The translations under genes and the position numbers were made by a program. 64,000 nucleotides of DNA, from positions 781,424,119 through 781,488,118 of the forward strand of contig NC_081414.1 of assembly GCF_030272615.1 (NCBI RefSeq). The letters run 5' to 3'. Shown piece after piece: positions 1 to 11,921 of the stretch. The notes below the pieces were generated by a model that saw only the letters and a list, made by a program, of their open reading frames with translations, had not been told where the DNA came from and did not search any database. The stretch comes from Cryptomeria japonica (lineage: Eukaryota; Streptophyta; Pinopsida; Cupressales; Cupressaceae). Position 1 is the first letter of the stretch, and each line of letters begins with the position of its first letter.

Positions 1-3000
1 TCTTGTCTCCCCATTTACCCTCTTAGATCACCACCCGATAATAATGGGAATTGACCTCTCTCCAATGCCCCCGGCTTGCTCAAGAGCTCCTTCATTCATC
101 CTCAACACTAGACTCCTTGAAGATGAGGACCTTCGCTCTACCCTGGCCTTTATCAGAATGTTTAACAAAAAGAATAGGAACCATCTCTCTAGTACAGATG
201 CATGGAATGCAAACATAAAAACTTGGACCATCCTTTGTCAAAGAGTGGCAAAAAGAAGGCCAAGGATGTTAGGAGGGTAGATTGACTACTCTAGGAGGAT
301 CTATGTAATGCAGAAATGAATCTTCAGAACTCTCCTAATGATGAAAACCTCACTTGCACTCTATTGACAATCAAAGATCACCTCAGGAAGTTTTAGAACC
401 AGAAAATTAAAGGGCTAAAAACCAAGTCCAAACTAAATTGGTTGGATTCTAGGGACAAGGGCTCCAAATTATTCTTCAATATGCTCAAAGTTAAGGAAGG
501 TAAGGAGAACACCAATGGTATATGGGACAATAACACTCATATCACAGACTCCCAGGGGATCCTACAATGCTTCTCCCTCTATTAAAAGAGGTAAATGAAG
601 ACCACAGACATGCTAGAGAGATCATTAAGCAATTGACCCCACCCAAGCTTAATGAGGAGGACTTTGAGGTTCTTGGGCACCCTATCTCAAGAGAGGAAAT
701 AGCCATGACTATCTCCTCTATGGGCAATGACAGATCCCCTACACCAAATGGGTTCCTAGTGGAGTTCTATAAGAAAAACATTAAATGGATTGTAGATGAC
801 CTCCATGATCTATATTTGGAGGCTATATCCAAAGGAACCCTAGGCAAAGAGATCAACCAAGGGATTGCCAAGCTCATTCCCAAGGAGGGAGACAAGACCC
901 TAGTTAAGAACTAGAGCCCTATCACGCTGCTAAATGTATCCTATAAAATATTTGCCAAAGTAGTAGCAAATAGGTTAATCAGAATACTACCAAAGATTAT
1001 TAGTCCTACCCAAATAGGATTTGTTAAAGGCAAGTTCATCCTTGAGAACTTGGTGACCTACTGGGAGTCTCTTGAATGGGCTAAGGTCTTCGGTCAGAAT
1101 GGGGCTATTCTATTAATAGACTTTGAGAAGGAATATGATAGGATAGAATAGGGATTCATAATTCAGATGCTACCTAATCTGGGTTTCTCAGACTCCTTCT
1201 GCAAGATTGTCCAGACACTACTTAGTGATACCAATGCAATTGTGGAAGTAAACGGATCAAAATCTGACAACATCACTCTCTCTAGATCAATCAGATAGGG
1301 GTGTCCTCTTGCCCTGACCCTATTTGTCCTGGTTGCGGATGCTATGCACTACATACCTAAAAACTTCATATTATCCCCTTGGGTTAAAGGAATTGCACTC
1401 CCTAACAAAGAAGAAATCATTAATATATAGTTTGCAGATGACACAGCTATTCTCTTCTCCCTAGAGGAGGAGAATTTAACACATCTTCTTCATAATATTG
1501 GGATCTTCTGCAAAGCATCAGGTAGTAGAATTGCCCTTCACAAATCTACCTTGCTAGGTTGGACTGATGCCCCTCCTATTTGGCTGTCTAAGTTTGATCT
1601 AAAGTGGGGAGGCCTAGATACCATCATCAGATACCTGGGAATCCCTTTCTCTGTCTCCCTGAACTTGAAAGAAATGTTGGAATGGTTCAGAAATAAGGTT
1701 GATAAGAAGCTCACTAAATGGAACCGAAACTTTGTGTCCTTAGTAGGTCATTTTCAGGTGTGTTAGAAATTGCTATCTTCATATAACATATACTGCTCCT
1801 CAGCCTAGTTATGCAGGAATTATTAGTTCAACTACATACAAAAAAAAATCAGGAACTTCCTTTGGTCAGATGGAAAAGGAAAAAAGAAGAAACACGCTAT
1901 TAAATGGGATTGGTGTATCAGATCTAAGATTTAGGGAGGTATGGGCCTCAAAGACCTCAAACTTCAAGGAACTAGCCCAGCTACCAAATGGATTTGTAAA
2001 TCCATTGATGGTAACGAACCCTAGAAAGTGCTTGTTAGAAACAATATTCAATGCTCCACCCCAAAATCAGCAAAAAAATGGAAGAACCTACCCATGGGAG
2101 ACCTGATTGCTAGGAATTTTGAGGTCTCCCCTATAGGGTCAGAAGTCTTTAAGTCTATATGGAAGGCTTGGAACCATGTTAGACAATACATTAGCAATAA
2201 AGACATAATAGATAAGAAAGGCTCTCTCAATCTGGGAGGGTCTATATGGTGGAATGTTCTGCACAATGGGAAATGGCTAGCCTATATTTAAGGTTGCTCT
2301 ACCCTAAAATGGCACAACCAGGGATTGATCACATTTGAACATATTCTGGAAGATGGCACTCTGAACTCCTAGGAAACTCTCAGCTCTAAATTCAACCTTC
2401 CCCTCTCCCAAGCTAGAACCTATACCATCCTTAAGTTTGCACTAGCTCTCATCCTTCCCTCTCCTATCCCCTCCTCTCCCTCCCCTTTAGCCTCCCTCTA
2501 TTGGATAGATGGATCTCCGCTATTGCTAACCAAGGCCAAAATGATCTACTCTTCCCTCTCTGATTCTATGGATATCCTTGACCACCTTAACTACACCTAG
2601 AACCTTTCCTGGAATTCCAAACAATGGCATTATGCCCTCTTGAGATTATGCTCTAACCCGACTGAACCAAAGAAGAATTTTTTTTCTTGGAGACTCTTGC
2701 TTCATAAATTGCCACTTAAGGACAACAATGGAGACCCCCTACTGTGTAAACTTTGTTGTATCCCTGAATCTGTATACCAAATTTTTTTTGGTTGTCATTT
2801 TGCTAAAGAAGTCTAGAATTTGTTCGGTATATCACTTAATAGCAATTTTTTTACTATTGAACAGATGGTATTTGGTTATATTAGAGGTGGCAAGAAACAT
2901 GTTAATCTTTTTTGGTTTTCTCTCTCCTTGGAAATTATGTGGATCATTTGGAAATTTCAGAATGATGATGTGTTTAATGGAAAGAGTATGAACCTCACCG

Positions 3001-3060
3001 AGTCTCTTAGGAGACTCATCCGCTACCTTGTTGCTATGTAGGTCATAGTGGTACTAAGAC
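1..3060 (+). pseudogene. L1-like LINE ORF2 relic (endonuclease end, RT, zf-RVT)
   Basis: This is the 3' part of a plant LINE ORF2; the element runs off the left edge. An LDHHP motif near 25-40 matches the conserved end of the LINE endonuclease. Between about 690 and 1560 the reverse transcriptase reads through several frames and stops: SPITLLNVSYKIFAK near 910-955, an IGFVKGKFILEN block near 1015-1050, a LLIDFEKEYDR block near 1110-1145, and the catalytic FADDTAILFS near 1432-1460. At about 2690-2810 WRLLHKLPLK and the following Cys-rich stretch look like the zf-RVT domain found after RT in plant LINEs. Stops fall inside the conserved blocks (for example after VKN near 912, before GCPL near 1298, and just before FADD near 1428), so the copy is dead. 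No RNase H domain was recognised downstream. Confidence 0.85.
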
Positions 3061-3616
3061 TAGAGGAAGACAAATTTGATAGGTGGCTAAAGAATGGGTC
3101 TACTCTATTTTTCATTAGAAAGCTCTCACATGGCTTCACTTGGGATCGCATGGGAATCAATAAGACTCATTTTGAATAGGGACTAATGAGATTCATGCAA
3201 GAGATGGAGGCATGGAAATAGAGAGAAGACTTCATCAAGCTAGAGCTAGAAGGACTACCCTCCCATCCCTACAGAGATTAGTTTGCAGAAGGTAATGTGC
3301 TAGTCTGGTGCGAGGGAGAGATAGGCTGGATTGCATGCCCCCCCCCCTGTGGGTGACAATAATGATCCTAAGTCTTCCTTCCTTTGTGTTCAGTTAGTTG
3401 TATACGCCGTGATGCTTTTTGATATGTCTATCATTTTGTGTAATTTTCTAATTCAGCTCCAATGTAAACGATCGTATATCATGACTCGAGATCTAGCCTG
3501 ATATAGCTCTTGCAACTTATGTTTTAACTCTTTAGTTGGCTGCAAGGTATCTAGCCAAAACTCTTGAATTTTGTAACTGCTATTTACATGATTCTTAATA
3601 CAAAATATATTGCAGT
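3061..3616 (+). mobile_element. Probable 3' end of the LINE plus junction to the next repeat
   Basis: Non-coding sequence after the LINE ORF2 relic. It holds a C tract near 3342-3351 and then ordinary mixed-composition sequence. I see no poly(A) tail or target duplication, so the exact end of the LINE is not determined. A LINE-derived repeat starts at about 3617. Confidence 0.35.
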
Positions 3617-4907
3617 TTTAATGAAAGAGGACTTCTACAAATTCTACAAAGAATTTTTATCAAATAAATTAATTTTTTTTTATTTAGCAAGCGACAAAAT
3701 CATTCTTGAATAAAAATGAAAACATCTCAAGATTGAGTCTCATTACACTACTTAATATCTCCTACAAGATTGACAATGTTCATCGATATCAGAATTATAT
3801 AGATGGAGTAAGAAATTTTAATACATAAACAAATTCAAGTTCAAGAAGGAAGGTTTACCTTAGAAAACCTATTTCTTCATTGGGAAATAGTGGAATAGCC
3901 CTAAAAAAGGACAATATTGCCTCCTCACCAAATTATATTTTGCAAACTCTGCAATAAAGTAAGATGGTAGTTATTTTTCAAAATATTTTAATGACTAAAC
4001 TTTATATGCAATCTCACCTCAAACATCACTAAAATCTCCCAATAATAGCTAAAACAATACCCTTGATGTCCTAGGCTTATATTTCTAAGGTATCTTCTTT
4101 AACTCTCTCTTAATGAAACTAAATTTATGATGACCTCAACTAACTAGCTAGCTCCTTAGATACCCTCACATGGAAATTCATCAAACATGGTGCATTTTCA
4201 AGATATACTTACATCCACTTCAATAAAGGAATCTCATTATGTGAAAGATGGAAGAGGTTTATAAGTAAAAGTAAAATCTAATTTGGTTCAAGTATAATTA
4301 TTTCTAGGGTTAGACACATTTAAATAGTTAGAAAACTATCCATCACCACTCAAGTCTACATTTCATTATATCGAATTTAAAAAATAATAATTTATAGGCA
4401 ATCAAATCAAATTATTAGGGAATTTCTCCAAAAAGAATGGAACAACAAAATATATCATTTGTTTACATCTTCCTTTTACATGGAACTTAGAAATGATTTA
4501 TTAGATCTATTTAAACTTCTTAAATTGCTATGTTCTATATAAATCAACATTAAAATTATTATTTTCAAAATTATATATCTTAAAGTAATCACTTTAAACT
4601 TTTATAAATATAATTCTTTTATTAGTTTTCTATTAAGTAATAAATGACATCTTGCAAATAAAAAAAATTAGTATACCTATTATCTTGTTTAATATTTTTC
4701 TAATAATTAGTTTTACATTGAGAGATAAATCATGTTCACCTTTTTGATGCACTCTTATATTTGAGAAATTAGATGCCAGAATCATAAGAAAAATATTTGA
4801 GTTTAAGTGTCAAACTTGATTTTGTAAGATCTGGGACATCTCTATGAGATTTTAGAGAAGAAATTTTACATTAGGAAAATTGAGACATGTGGCCTTACTA
4901 TGTTGAA
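3617..4907 (+). repeat. LINE-RT-derived dispersed repeat, copy 1
   Basis: Direct-repeat partner of 17730-18966. The two match along most of their length with scattered substitutions and small indels, for example at the shared blocks ATGAAAGAGGACTT and GACAAAATCATTCTTGAATA. The first 200 bases of the better copy translate to a fragment with the LINE reverse-transcriptase look (SLITLLNISFKI). This copy has an AT-rich replacement in that region, and the rest is non-coding. The match stops at about 4907, immediately before a Gypsy RT fragment on the opposite strand. Confidence 0.8.
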
Positions 4908-4912
4908 CACTA

Positions 4913-5560
4913 TATAAAATTTATCTTTGAAAAGTTAAAGGAGAGTTACATAATCCAAATGGGAGTATAGAGTAGGCATAGGTTCTCCATGGGAAGGTAA
5001 AGGTTGTTTTTTCTTGGTCTTCAAATGCAATTCTTACTTGCTTATAACCACTAAAGCCATCTAAGAATGAGAAGTGCTACATACTTGCTAAATAATCCAA
5101 CACTTGGTCAATAAAAGGAAGTGGAAAGTGATCCATCTTAGTTGTAGCATTAAGTTCTCTATAATCTACATAGACCCTCCATTTTGCATTCTTTTTAGGC
5201 ACTATAACTAGAGGGGATACCCATTGACTATCAAAAATTGAGTATATAAAGCCTGCTTCTATTAATTTTTTAAGCTCTATCTATCTTAACGTATGATTTA
5301 TTCTCCTTTGTGGTCGTCTCACTAGTCTGCAATCTTCTTTGATATAAATCCTATGTGTACAGAACTTAGGATCCAAAACCTTCATATCATGGTAATCCCA
5401 TGTAAATTCTTTCTTGTGAGATTTAAGCAATTCTATCAAAGACATATTGTGATCTTGAGTGAGTTTATTATTATTATTCAAACACTTTCCTAGAGATACT
5501 TTTATTTGCTTAGTCAATTCAATCATAAATGCTTCAGTAAGATATGGCATTCATACCTCA
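4913..5560 (-). pseudogene. Gypsy reverse transcriptase, N-terminal part
   Basis: Minus-strand translation gives the usual Ty3 pol order: LDPKFCTHRIYIKEDCRLVR with RRPQRRINH (5285-5400), the PLVIVPKKNAKWRVYVDYRE block (about 5150-5220), the FPLPFIDQVLDYLA block (about 5085-5125), then a FPWRTYAY stretch and a PFGLCN-like motif near 4935-4970. The catalytic YVDD box and everything after it are absent because the element is broken at 4908. At least one stop (5281-5283) and a frameshift near the end interrupt it. Confidence 0.85.
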
Positions 5561-5835
5561 TGCGACAATAGTGTATGAAGTAGATCATTGGCTATAGGAA
5601 AGTTGTCAAAACTAGGAGTAGGAAGGATTAAATGCAATGGATATGTAGGACTTGATGAACATCCATCTAGTTCCTCAAATGCTCCATAATGATTCCTAAG
5701 GATGTTGGAGATTAATTCATCTTGCTCTTGAATCTACATAAAGGGATCCATATCTACCACCATAAGTTGTGCAACTGAATTGGATTTATATATTTCACCC
5801 CCTATGTTAGGCCACACTGGTTGTTTCAAGTCAAG

Positions 5836-6054
5836 CTAAGGTTTTGCTGGGGGATAAAGTGCAAGCTCCTTAGTAGACATGTCATTTAAAATTGTCATAT
5901 CTCCTGATCTACATCCTATAAAAGAATCTGTTGTAGAAAACCAAGGTCTGCCTAGAATAATGACATATCCACCCAAAGTTGGCATTGGAGATAGGATCAT
6001 AAAATCAGCTGGGTATTCCCAAGACACCAGGGTTACTACATGGTATTCCACCAT
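5836..6054 (-). pseudogene. Gypsy aspartic protease domain fragment
   Basis: The minus-strand ORF of 72 codons contains PADFMILSP, LGGYVIILGRPW and FIGCRSGDMTI. These correspond to the C-terminal half of the retropepsin-like domain of plant Ty3/Gypsy elements (ILGRPW core). The active-site DSGA-type region should lie just upstream at about 6060-6200; the + strand there reads as a decayed DLGVAINV-like stretch on the complement. It sits between gag and RT in the expected order. Confidence 0.75.
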
Positions 6055-6199
6055 ACCATCAGGTATAACAGTAGAACTATCTACTAGCTATAGGACGATA
6101 GGGGTAGGTCTTAGAGTAGTGACATTTAGATATTGCATGACATCTTTTGTTATCACATTGATAGCTACACCTAGATCAATTAGGGCATTTTGAACTTGG

Positions 6200-7809
6200 A
6201 TACCATTGATGATACATGATATGCAAGATATTGATTTGGATCAGTAGAATAAACAGGTTGTTTGTGGTTTTCTATTAGGATTGAGGACAAGTTGTGATAG
6301 GAATTGAGTAGGTCTAGGTGCACTAGCAATTGGATTAGGAGGAGGAATTAGGGCTTGTTGATGAGGTTGTTGAGATGGTTGTAGGTAACCAATAGACTGG
6401 TTTGGCCATTGTTGTCCTCCCCTCCATTGGGATGCCTACTTCCAATTCCCTTGAGGTGGTTGCCAACCTCCTTGTGATTGCTACCAATTCCTTTGAGGAT
6501 GAGGCCATGGAGATAGGGAGTTCTGATAATTGGGCCATGTATTTTGATTATTTCAAAGTTGTGAAGGAAAATTTCCTTAATTTTATGGGTAACAAGGCTA
6601 CCATTGACTATTAGGATTATAATAATTTGTATAAGGACCATTGAAAGATAGTGGGTCTAGTGGCATTCCTTGTCTTGGAGTCCATTGCCTTCTTTGTGCA
6701 ATGTTGAAAATTTAATCTTCATCACCTTCAATTGGCATGAACTCTAGTGTAATTGGTTTGCTTTCAATATTGGCTACTTTTTGCACCTGCAATCCTTTTC
6801 CCTTTCTCTGTAGTGAGGGCAATAATCTGCCAACATTTATTCTACCTCCTCATGCTTCTTTTTAGATTGAAGTGTATCTAGCTCACTAACCATATTGTTT
6901 ATGATGTCTCACTTGAAATTTGATAGCAAATTAGTGATCTCCATCCATGAGACTCCATTAGTGGAGGATCTACCCATACTAGGTTGGTAACCTCTTATTT
7001 TCTTGACATCTGCTCAAGAGTAGTATTGACATATTTTCTTGATGGCATCCCAAGGAACTTGAGTAATATATCCTCCTTCGATTAGGTCAAAGGCTTCAAT
7101 ATAATGTCCATTGATTCCTCTGAGGAAGAGAAACTTTTGAGATTCTTGATTAAGTGCATGATCTAATGATTTTTGTAGACAAAATAAGAATCTTTAAATG
7201 TAGCCCTCCAAAGTCTCATCTTCCTTTCGCTGCATCTGAAAGATGTCATCTCCCCTCATATTACCACTTCTACAATACTCTTGGTATTTCTCAAGGAATT
7301 TTGTTTTCATGACTTCCCCAACTGTACACAACACCTCTTCCTAAACTCATGAACCATCTTAATGCTTCTTCTTTCAGAGTGGTAAGAAACGATTTAAGCC
7401 TATGAGCATCTATAGTGTAGTCATAGCTTCTATAGAGGATATCAAATTCAAATAGAAATGTATTTGGGTCCTCTATTACTAAATCATAGAATTTAGGGAG
7501 AGCTCAAGTAGGGATATTCTTGAGATTATTGTTATCATTTTGATTAGTGATAGGGAATTAAAAAGTGGTTTTATTCTGTTGATTTTGTGTAGCCATACTT
7601 GCTTGATAAAGTATCAAAGAAAATGGGTTTTCAATAGGATTTTGGTCGATTGGTTCTTTAGGATTGTTAAAATTGGCAAATATATCAGCTAAAAGATGTA
7701 TATCTTAGTCTTGTCGTTCATGTGGCTAATTAAAGGCATCTTCTAAGTGATTATTAAGATAATTTTCATTAGGAAGAAATCTCCCTAAAGCATCACTTCT
7801 CCTATCCAT
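6200..7809 (-). pseudogene. Gypsy gag relic
   Basis: The likely start is the ATG at 7807-7809, opening MDRRSDALGRFLPNENYL. Downstream fragments in shifting frames include FYDLVIEDPNTFLFEFDILY and a RLKSFLTTLKEEALRWF block near 7350-7430, which are typical of the capsid part of plant Gypsy gag. The C-terminal part (about 6330-6640) is rich in Gln, Pro, Asn, Gly and Trp. No clear CCHC zinc knuckle was seen. It is broken by many stops, several of them TAG or TAA at former Gln codons. Confidence 0.7.
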
Positions 7810-7942
7810 GCATTGTTAACTCAGAAATAACAGTAGATCATTACTCTATGGAAGTGAAAGTTGTATGTAAAGAAAATGTTGACACTACTACACATAAAAT
7901 ACAACTAAAAATGACTACAAAAGGTTCTTTACTTTGACACCA

Positions 7943-7960
7943 TCCTCGACAATGGTGCCA
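7943..7960 (-). other. Gypsy primer-binding site (tRNA-Asp-like)
   Basis: On the minus strand it reads TGGCACCATTGTCGAGGA. The tRNA-Asp-type PBS of many plant Gypsy elements is TGGCGCCGTTGCCGGGGA, from memory of the family. The differences are all G-to-A or C-to-T type changes, as expected for decay of methylated DNA. It lies about 130 bases upstream of the gag ATG and 8 bases from the inferred LTR edge. Confidence 0.7.
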
Positions 7961-7968
7961 ATTTTTTT

Positions 7969-9737
7969 TGACTCTCTTAATCGTGTTAATTACTAGACTT
8001 TGAGGCCATAACATAGGGATTGGACATCCATACTAAGTAGTTATATGATCATCATGAAAGCTCATTTTCTATCAACCCAAGACATATACTTGAAATGGGT
8101 CAACAAAGTATATGCACTAATGTCTTCATTGTAGTCATTCTACTAAGAAGGAAATGACTCTAAACGTAAAGTGCATGGAAATAGGAATAACTAAAATTCT
8201 TTTAATACAAAGTACCTTGAATTCATAAAACTAGCAACTTAGTCCATAGCAAGTAGGTAGGGAACTACTCTGTATGCCTTGGCTGCAGGAACAATCAAAG
8301 GATGATTTTCAATGGCTGTAGGAACAGTCAATTGCTAGGAAAAAAACTAAATACTGAAGGAAAATAACTAATAAATACAAAAGGTGGAATTCTCACTAAG
8401 TGGACCCCCTTAGCAAGTCCTCACAAAACTCAACTAAGTGCTACAAACTAGAATATTATCTAATTAATCTGAAAAAACTTGTTACATCATAGTATTTGCT
8501 AAAAATTATTCTACAATAAAACTAAAGACTAGAAATTACAATAGCTGATGTTCACCATCCGTAAGAAGGGATATTTGAACTTATTTATAGAAAAGAAACT
8601 CCTAACTAACTCTAACCATTGGTAGGTCCACTCCCAAAACATTACGAGGACACCATTTATTATAACATAAGAAAGAGGACAGGGAGTTACACTCCCAATA
8701 GGAAATGGTCAAGTTGTTTCAAGTGTAGAGGAAATCTAGAATAACTATCCCTCCAAGATTTACTCTACTACAAACATGAATGAAGTTTCACTATTACACT
8801 CGTTGAGCTATAGGTAACCAACTATTGACTCCTTCAATAATCATCTTGCTAAGGCTTTTTCTTCAACCAACTAACTAGCATGAACTTCCATGCTATGAAT
8901 CTTTGACCATTTCATGTTCCTCATTAACTCCTACATCATGTCATTTGGGTGTGCAAAACAAAGGTATATCTATTCCATTTTAGAATAACATTTATCTAAC
9001 TACATGCAAGAAAAATATGGATAAATTACATAGCATGGTCACTTCATCATTGATCATAATTTTAACCAAAAAGGAATATATATATATAGGGGTAAGTTCA
9101 TGCCATTTTGTCAAGTTCATGGAAACATAATAGGACCATTATTTAAGAGAGTTTTACAACTTAGATAGTATCTAGACCCTCGTCAAAACCAGTGAAAGTA
9201 TAGAAAATATAGACAAAATTGAGCCATTATCTGAGCTCATCGGTGTGTATAAAAGTGAAATTAGATTTAAGGACAAAACAAAAACATAAAATTTTACATA
9301 TTTAACTCCATTGCAACACACATTGAGCAATGCATTGCTAAATTTGTTAATATACCTTTATAATAAGTATCTTAGAATTAGATTTTGTAGTCAATATAGT
9401 CACATCCCTTCTAACATAACTTACAATTTTTTGTATCAATTTATGACTTAGACACATAAATATGGATCTAAAATGCACAAATACACATACTCATAGTAAT
9501 TAATGATGTGATTTGATGATATTGATATATTTATATGACCACTTCACATGGAAAACATTAAAAATTTATAGACATATCTATCTTGTATTTAAGGCTTATG
9601 ATAAACCTTAATTGCAAAGTGTTGTTGGTATTAAAATACATGAATAATAACAATAATAATAGTTTTCTTACATTCTTCCACTCTTCCACCTTGACACTAG
9701 TGGTTGGGGATCATGGGGAACCTTATAATCAATCCCC
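7969..9737 (-). mobile_element. Gypsy 5' LTR and upstream flank (outer boundary not resolved)
   Basis: The inner LTR edge is placed at TGACTCTC (7969), separated from the primer site by a T run. No second LTR survives, so the outer boundary cannot be set by comparison. The stretch is AT-rich, without coding potential, and contains (AT)n near 9078-9087 and (AATAAT)n near 9643-9662. Its right end is where Copia A inserted; the same sequence resumes at 14791. Confidence 0.4.
9733..9737. other. Target-site duplication (left) of Copia A
   Basis: TCCCC directly before the left LTR; the same five bases follow the right LTR at 14786-14790. Perfect flanking 5-mers are the expected mark of Copia integration. 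Confidence 0.9.
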
Positions 9738-10201
9738 TGTTAGGGTTTCAAGCATATCCGAAGCAAATATGAACTAACAATTATATGCAGATTTAAATAC
9801 AAAAGATAAAGAAATAAAACAGAACACAGATAACACAAAGATTTAACGTGGTTCACCCAGAATGGGTTACATCCACCATACACAACCGTCCAATCTTTCT
9901 TATTATCCAGCAAAAACAGTACATCAACCTTACAATGCCTTAAGCATCCTAGCCGCTTATAACATGCATTTTTTAGGGCAACAAACAAAGTCGGCCTTTT
10001 TAGGGTTTTATTACAATGTCGGTTTTCATCACAAAAAAATGGCAAAACAAATTTTCTCGGGGGCTGCCGCCCCTGAACCCCCGCTTTTCTCGGGGGCTGC
10101 CACCCCCGAACCCCTGCCCGGGGCCCGGCCCAGCCCCGGACCCTGGTGAGGATATGTGCTGAGTGTATAGTACTTTGCTGATTAGTCACCATATTTCAAC
10201 A
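9738..10201 (-). repeat. Copia A 3' LTR (464 bp)
   Basis: Matches 14333-14785 over the first ~295 bases with about a dozen substitutions, then differs structurally. This copy holds a GC-rich block (about 10053-10142) absent from the other LTR and lacks that LTR's internal ~55-base duplication. Ends are TG...CA. Because the element is on the minus strand, this is the 3' LTR. Confidence 0.95.
10053..10142. repeat. GC-rich minisatellite-like block within the 3' LTR
   Basis: Two tandem units of about 32-33 bases (10053-10084 and 10085-10117), each built on CTCGGGGGCTGCC followed by CCCC-GAACCCC, then a G+C-only tail with CCCGGGGCCCGG. Its composition is far above the surrounding AT-rich sequence. 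It is absent from the 5' LTR of the same element. Confidence 0.85.
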
Positions 10202-10261
10202 ATCTCCCACTTGGAGACTGATCAGGCTCCACACTGAACAATCTCCCACTTGGAGACTGAA
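10202..10261 (-). other. Polypurine tract, duplicated
   Basis: The minus strand reads AAGTGGGAGATT immediately before the 3' LTR (10202-10212 region), the normal Copia polypurine tract. The same 20-base neighbourhood, CAATCTCCCACTTGGAGACT on the + strand, recurs about 40 bases farther in (about 10239-10258), so the tract is present twice. Confidence 0.8.
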
Positions 10262-10337
10262 ACTACATGACACCACTGTACATGCAACATCCGCTGGATA
10301 AAACACTAGGACTTGACTGGTATAAGTTCCACAATTA

Positions 10338-11468
10338 TCAGTCAAGAAGACCAACAGAAACTGATGAAGAAATCAGCTTCTCCTGTGGAACTGCCTTTGT
10401 GAACATATCGGCAAGATTCTCACTTGTCTGAATCTTCTCAAGCCGTAACTCACCCTCCTCCAAAGTAGTCCGGATGAAGTGGTACCTGAGCTGAATGTGC
10501 TTTGTCCTTGAATGAAAAGCAGAGTTCTTCGCAAGATGAATGGCACTCTGGCTATCAGTATACAATGGGCTATCCTCTTGTGTCTGACCCAATTCCTTCA
10601 GAAAACATTGCAACCAAATCATCTCTTTGCTGGCTTCTGTAGCAGCAACATACTCAGCTTCAGTGGTTGAAAGTGCAACAACCTTTTGCAGCCTAGAAAT
10701 CCAACTAACTGCAGTTCCCCCTATAGTAAAAACATACCCTGTAGTACTCCTCCGTGAATCAATATCACCCGCCAGATCAGAGTCAACAAATCCACTTAGA
10801 GCAGCATTAGATCCTTTGAAACATAATGCCTTCGTAGTAGTTCCTTTCAAATACCGAAGAATCCATTTCATAGCATTCCAATGTTCCATACCCGGATTAC
10901 TCATAAACCTACTCACAACTCCCACTGCATGTGTGATATCTGGCCTTGTGCATACCATTGCATACATCAGACTGCCAACAGCTGATGAATACAGGATGTT
11001 AGACATTTTATTAACCTCTTCCTGTGCCTTTGGGCACATCTCCTTAGTCAATTTGAAATGACTAGCCAAAGGTGTACTAACTGCTTTTGCATCCTGCATG
11101 TTAAATCTTTTCAACACCTTCTTTATATACTCACTTTGGGACAAATTCAAGGTTCTATTTTTCCTGTCCCATGTAATCCTCATACCGAGAATTTGCTTAG
11201 CTGCACCCAAATCCTTCATAGCAAATGACCTGGCTAATTTCTGTTTAAGATCATTTATATGTTGCATGTTAGACCCAGCAACAAGCATGTCATCAACATA
11301 AAGCAACAGGATAATATAACTGCCATTATCAAATCTCTTAAAATATACACAATGATCAGAATGACATCTATGATAACTGTGTTCAGCCATGAAACCATCA
11401 AATTTTAAATACCATTGTCGGGGTGCTTGCTTTAGGCCATACAGACTTTTCTTCAACCTGCACACCAA
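10338..11468 (-). pseudogene. Copia A pol: reverse transcriptase and RNase H
   Basis: 376 codons open on the minus strand, in frame with the upstream RT segment across one TAA (11502-11504). RT motifs: LYGLKQAPRQWY near the start and the catalytic LLLYVDDMLVAG. RNase H: GFVDSDLAGDIDSRRSTTGY, ALSTTEAEYVA, TDSQSAIHLAKN and SRTKHI. It ends at TGA 10338-10340 shortly before the PPT. These residues look intact, so only the upstream stops prevent a full polyprotein. The product would copy element RNA into DNA in the virus-like particle. Confidence 0.95.
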
Positions 11469-11501
11469 GTTCTCCTTACCTTTGACCTCATATCCCTGTC
11501 G

Positions 11502-11921
11502 TTACAACATGTAAATTTCCTCCTCCAAATCTCCATGGAGAAAAGATGTTTTGACATCTAATTGTTGAAGATGTAAATCATCTGCAGCCACAAGACTAAG
11601 TACAGTTCGAATTGAAGTCATTTTTACAACTGGAGAAAATATTTCATCATAATCTATACCCTTTTTCTGTGCAAAACCTTTTACCACAAGTCTGGCTTTA
11701 TATCTTTTCTGACCTCCTTCCTCCTCCTTCAGTCGATAAACCCATTTGTTAGGCAAGGCTCTTTTTTCTGCAGGTAAAGGGACTAAGTCCCAAGTCTTAT
11801 TTTTCATCAAGGAGTCCATCTCCTCTTTCATGCCTAGTTGCCACTGTTGTTTGGCATCCACCTGCATTGCTTCTTCATATTCTTCTGGTTCACCAGAATC
11901 CGTTAATAAAATAGAATACAA
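11502..11921 (-). pseudogene. Copia A pol: N-terminal reverse transcriptase
   Basis: Carries EEMDSLMKNKTWDLVPLP, NKWVYRLK, KARLVVKGFAQKKGIDYDE, FSPVVKMTSIR and LDVKTSFLHGDLEEEIYM. This is the standard opening of the Copia RT domain with its first catalytic Asp (LDVKTSFL). A TAA at 11502-11504, at a likely former Gln codon, ends the segment; the frame continues into 10338-11468. The linker between integrase and RT (about 11922-12148) contains two further TAG stops near 11997 and 12075. Confidence 0.92.

Larger units (their letters stand above)
4908..7968 (-). mobile_element. Ty3/Gypsy LTR retrotransposon, 3'-truncated internal region
   Basis: In minus-strand order the region runs primer-binding site, gag, protease, then the N-terminal half of reverse transcriptase, where it stops. 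RNase H, integrase, PPT and 3' LTR are missing. The truncation point lies just past a PFGLCN-type RT motif and coincides with the end of the LINE-derived repeat at about 4907. The primer site resembles the tRNA-Asp type used by non-chromovirus plant Gypsy elements, so that lineage is inferred. Many stops and frameshifts show it is old. Confidence 0.85.

Noticed and set aside
10040-10150. GC-rich block as bacterial or organellar contamination
   Set aside because: It sits inside an LTR whose both flanks match the partner LTR and whose target duplication is intact.
9740-10192. 150-codon minus-strand ORF covering the Copia A 3' LTR
   Set aside because: It lies inside the LTR, includes the GC minisatellite, and its homologue in the other LTR is only 82 codons. 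LTR sequence, not a gene.
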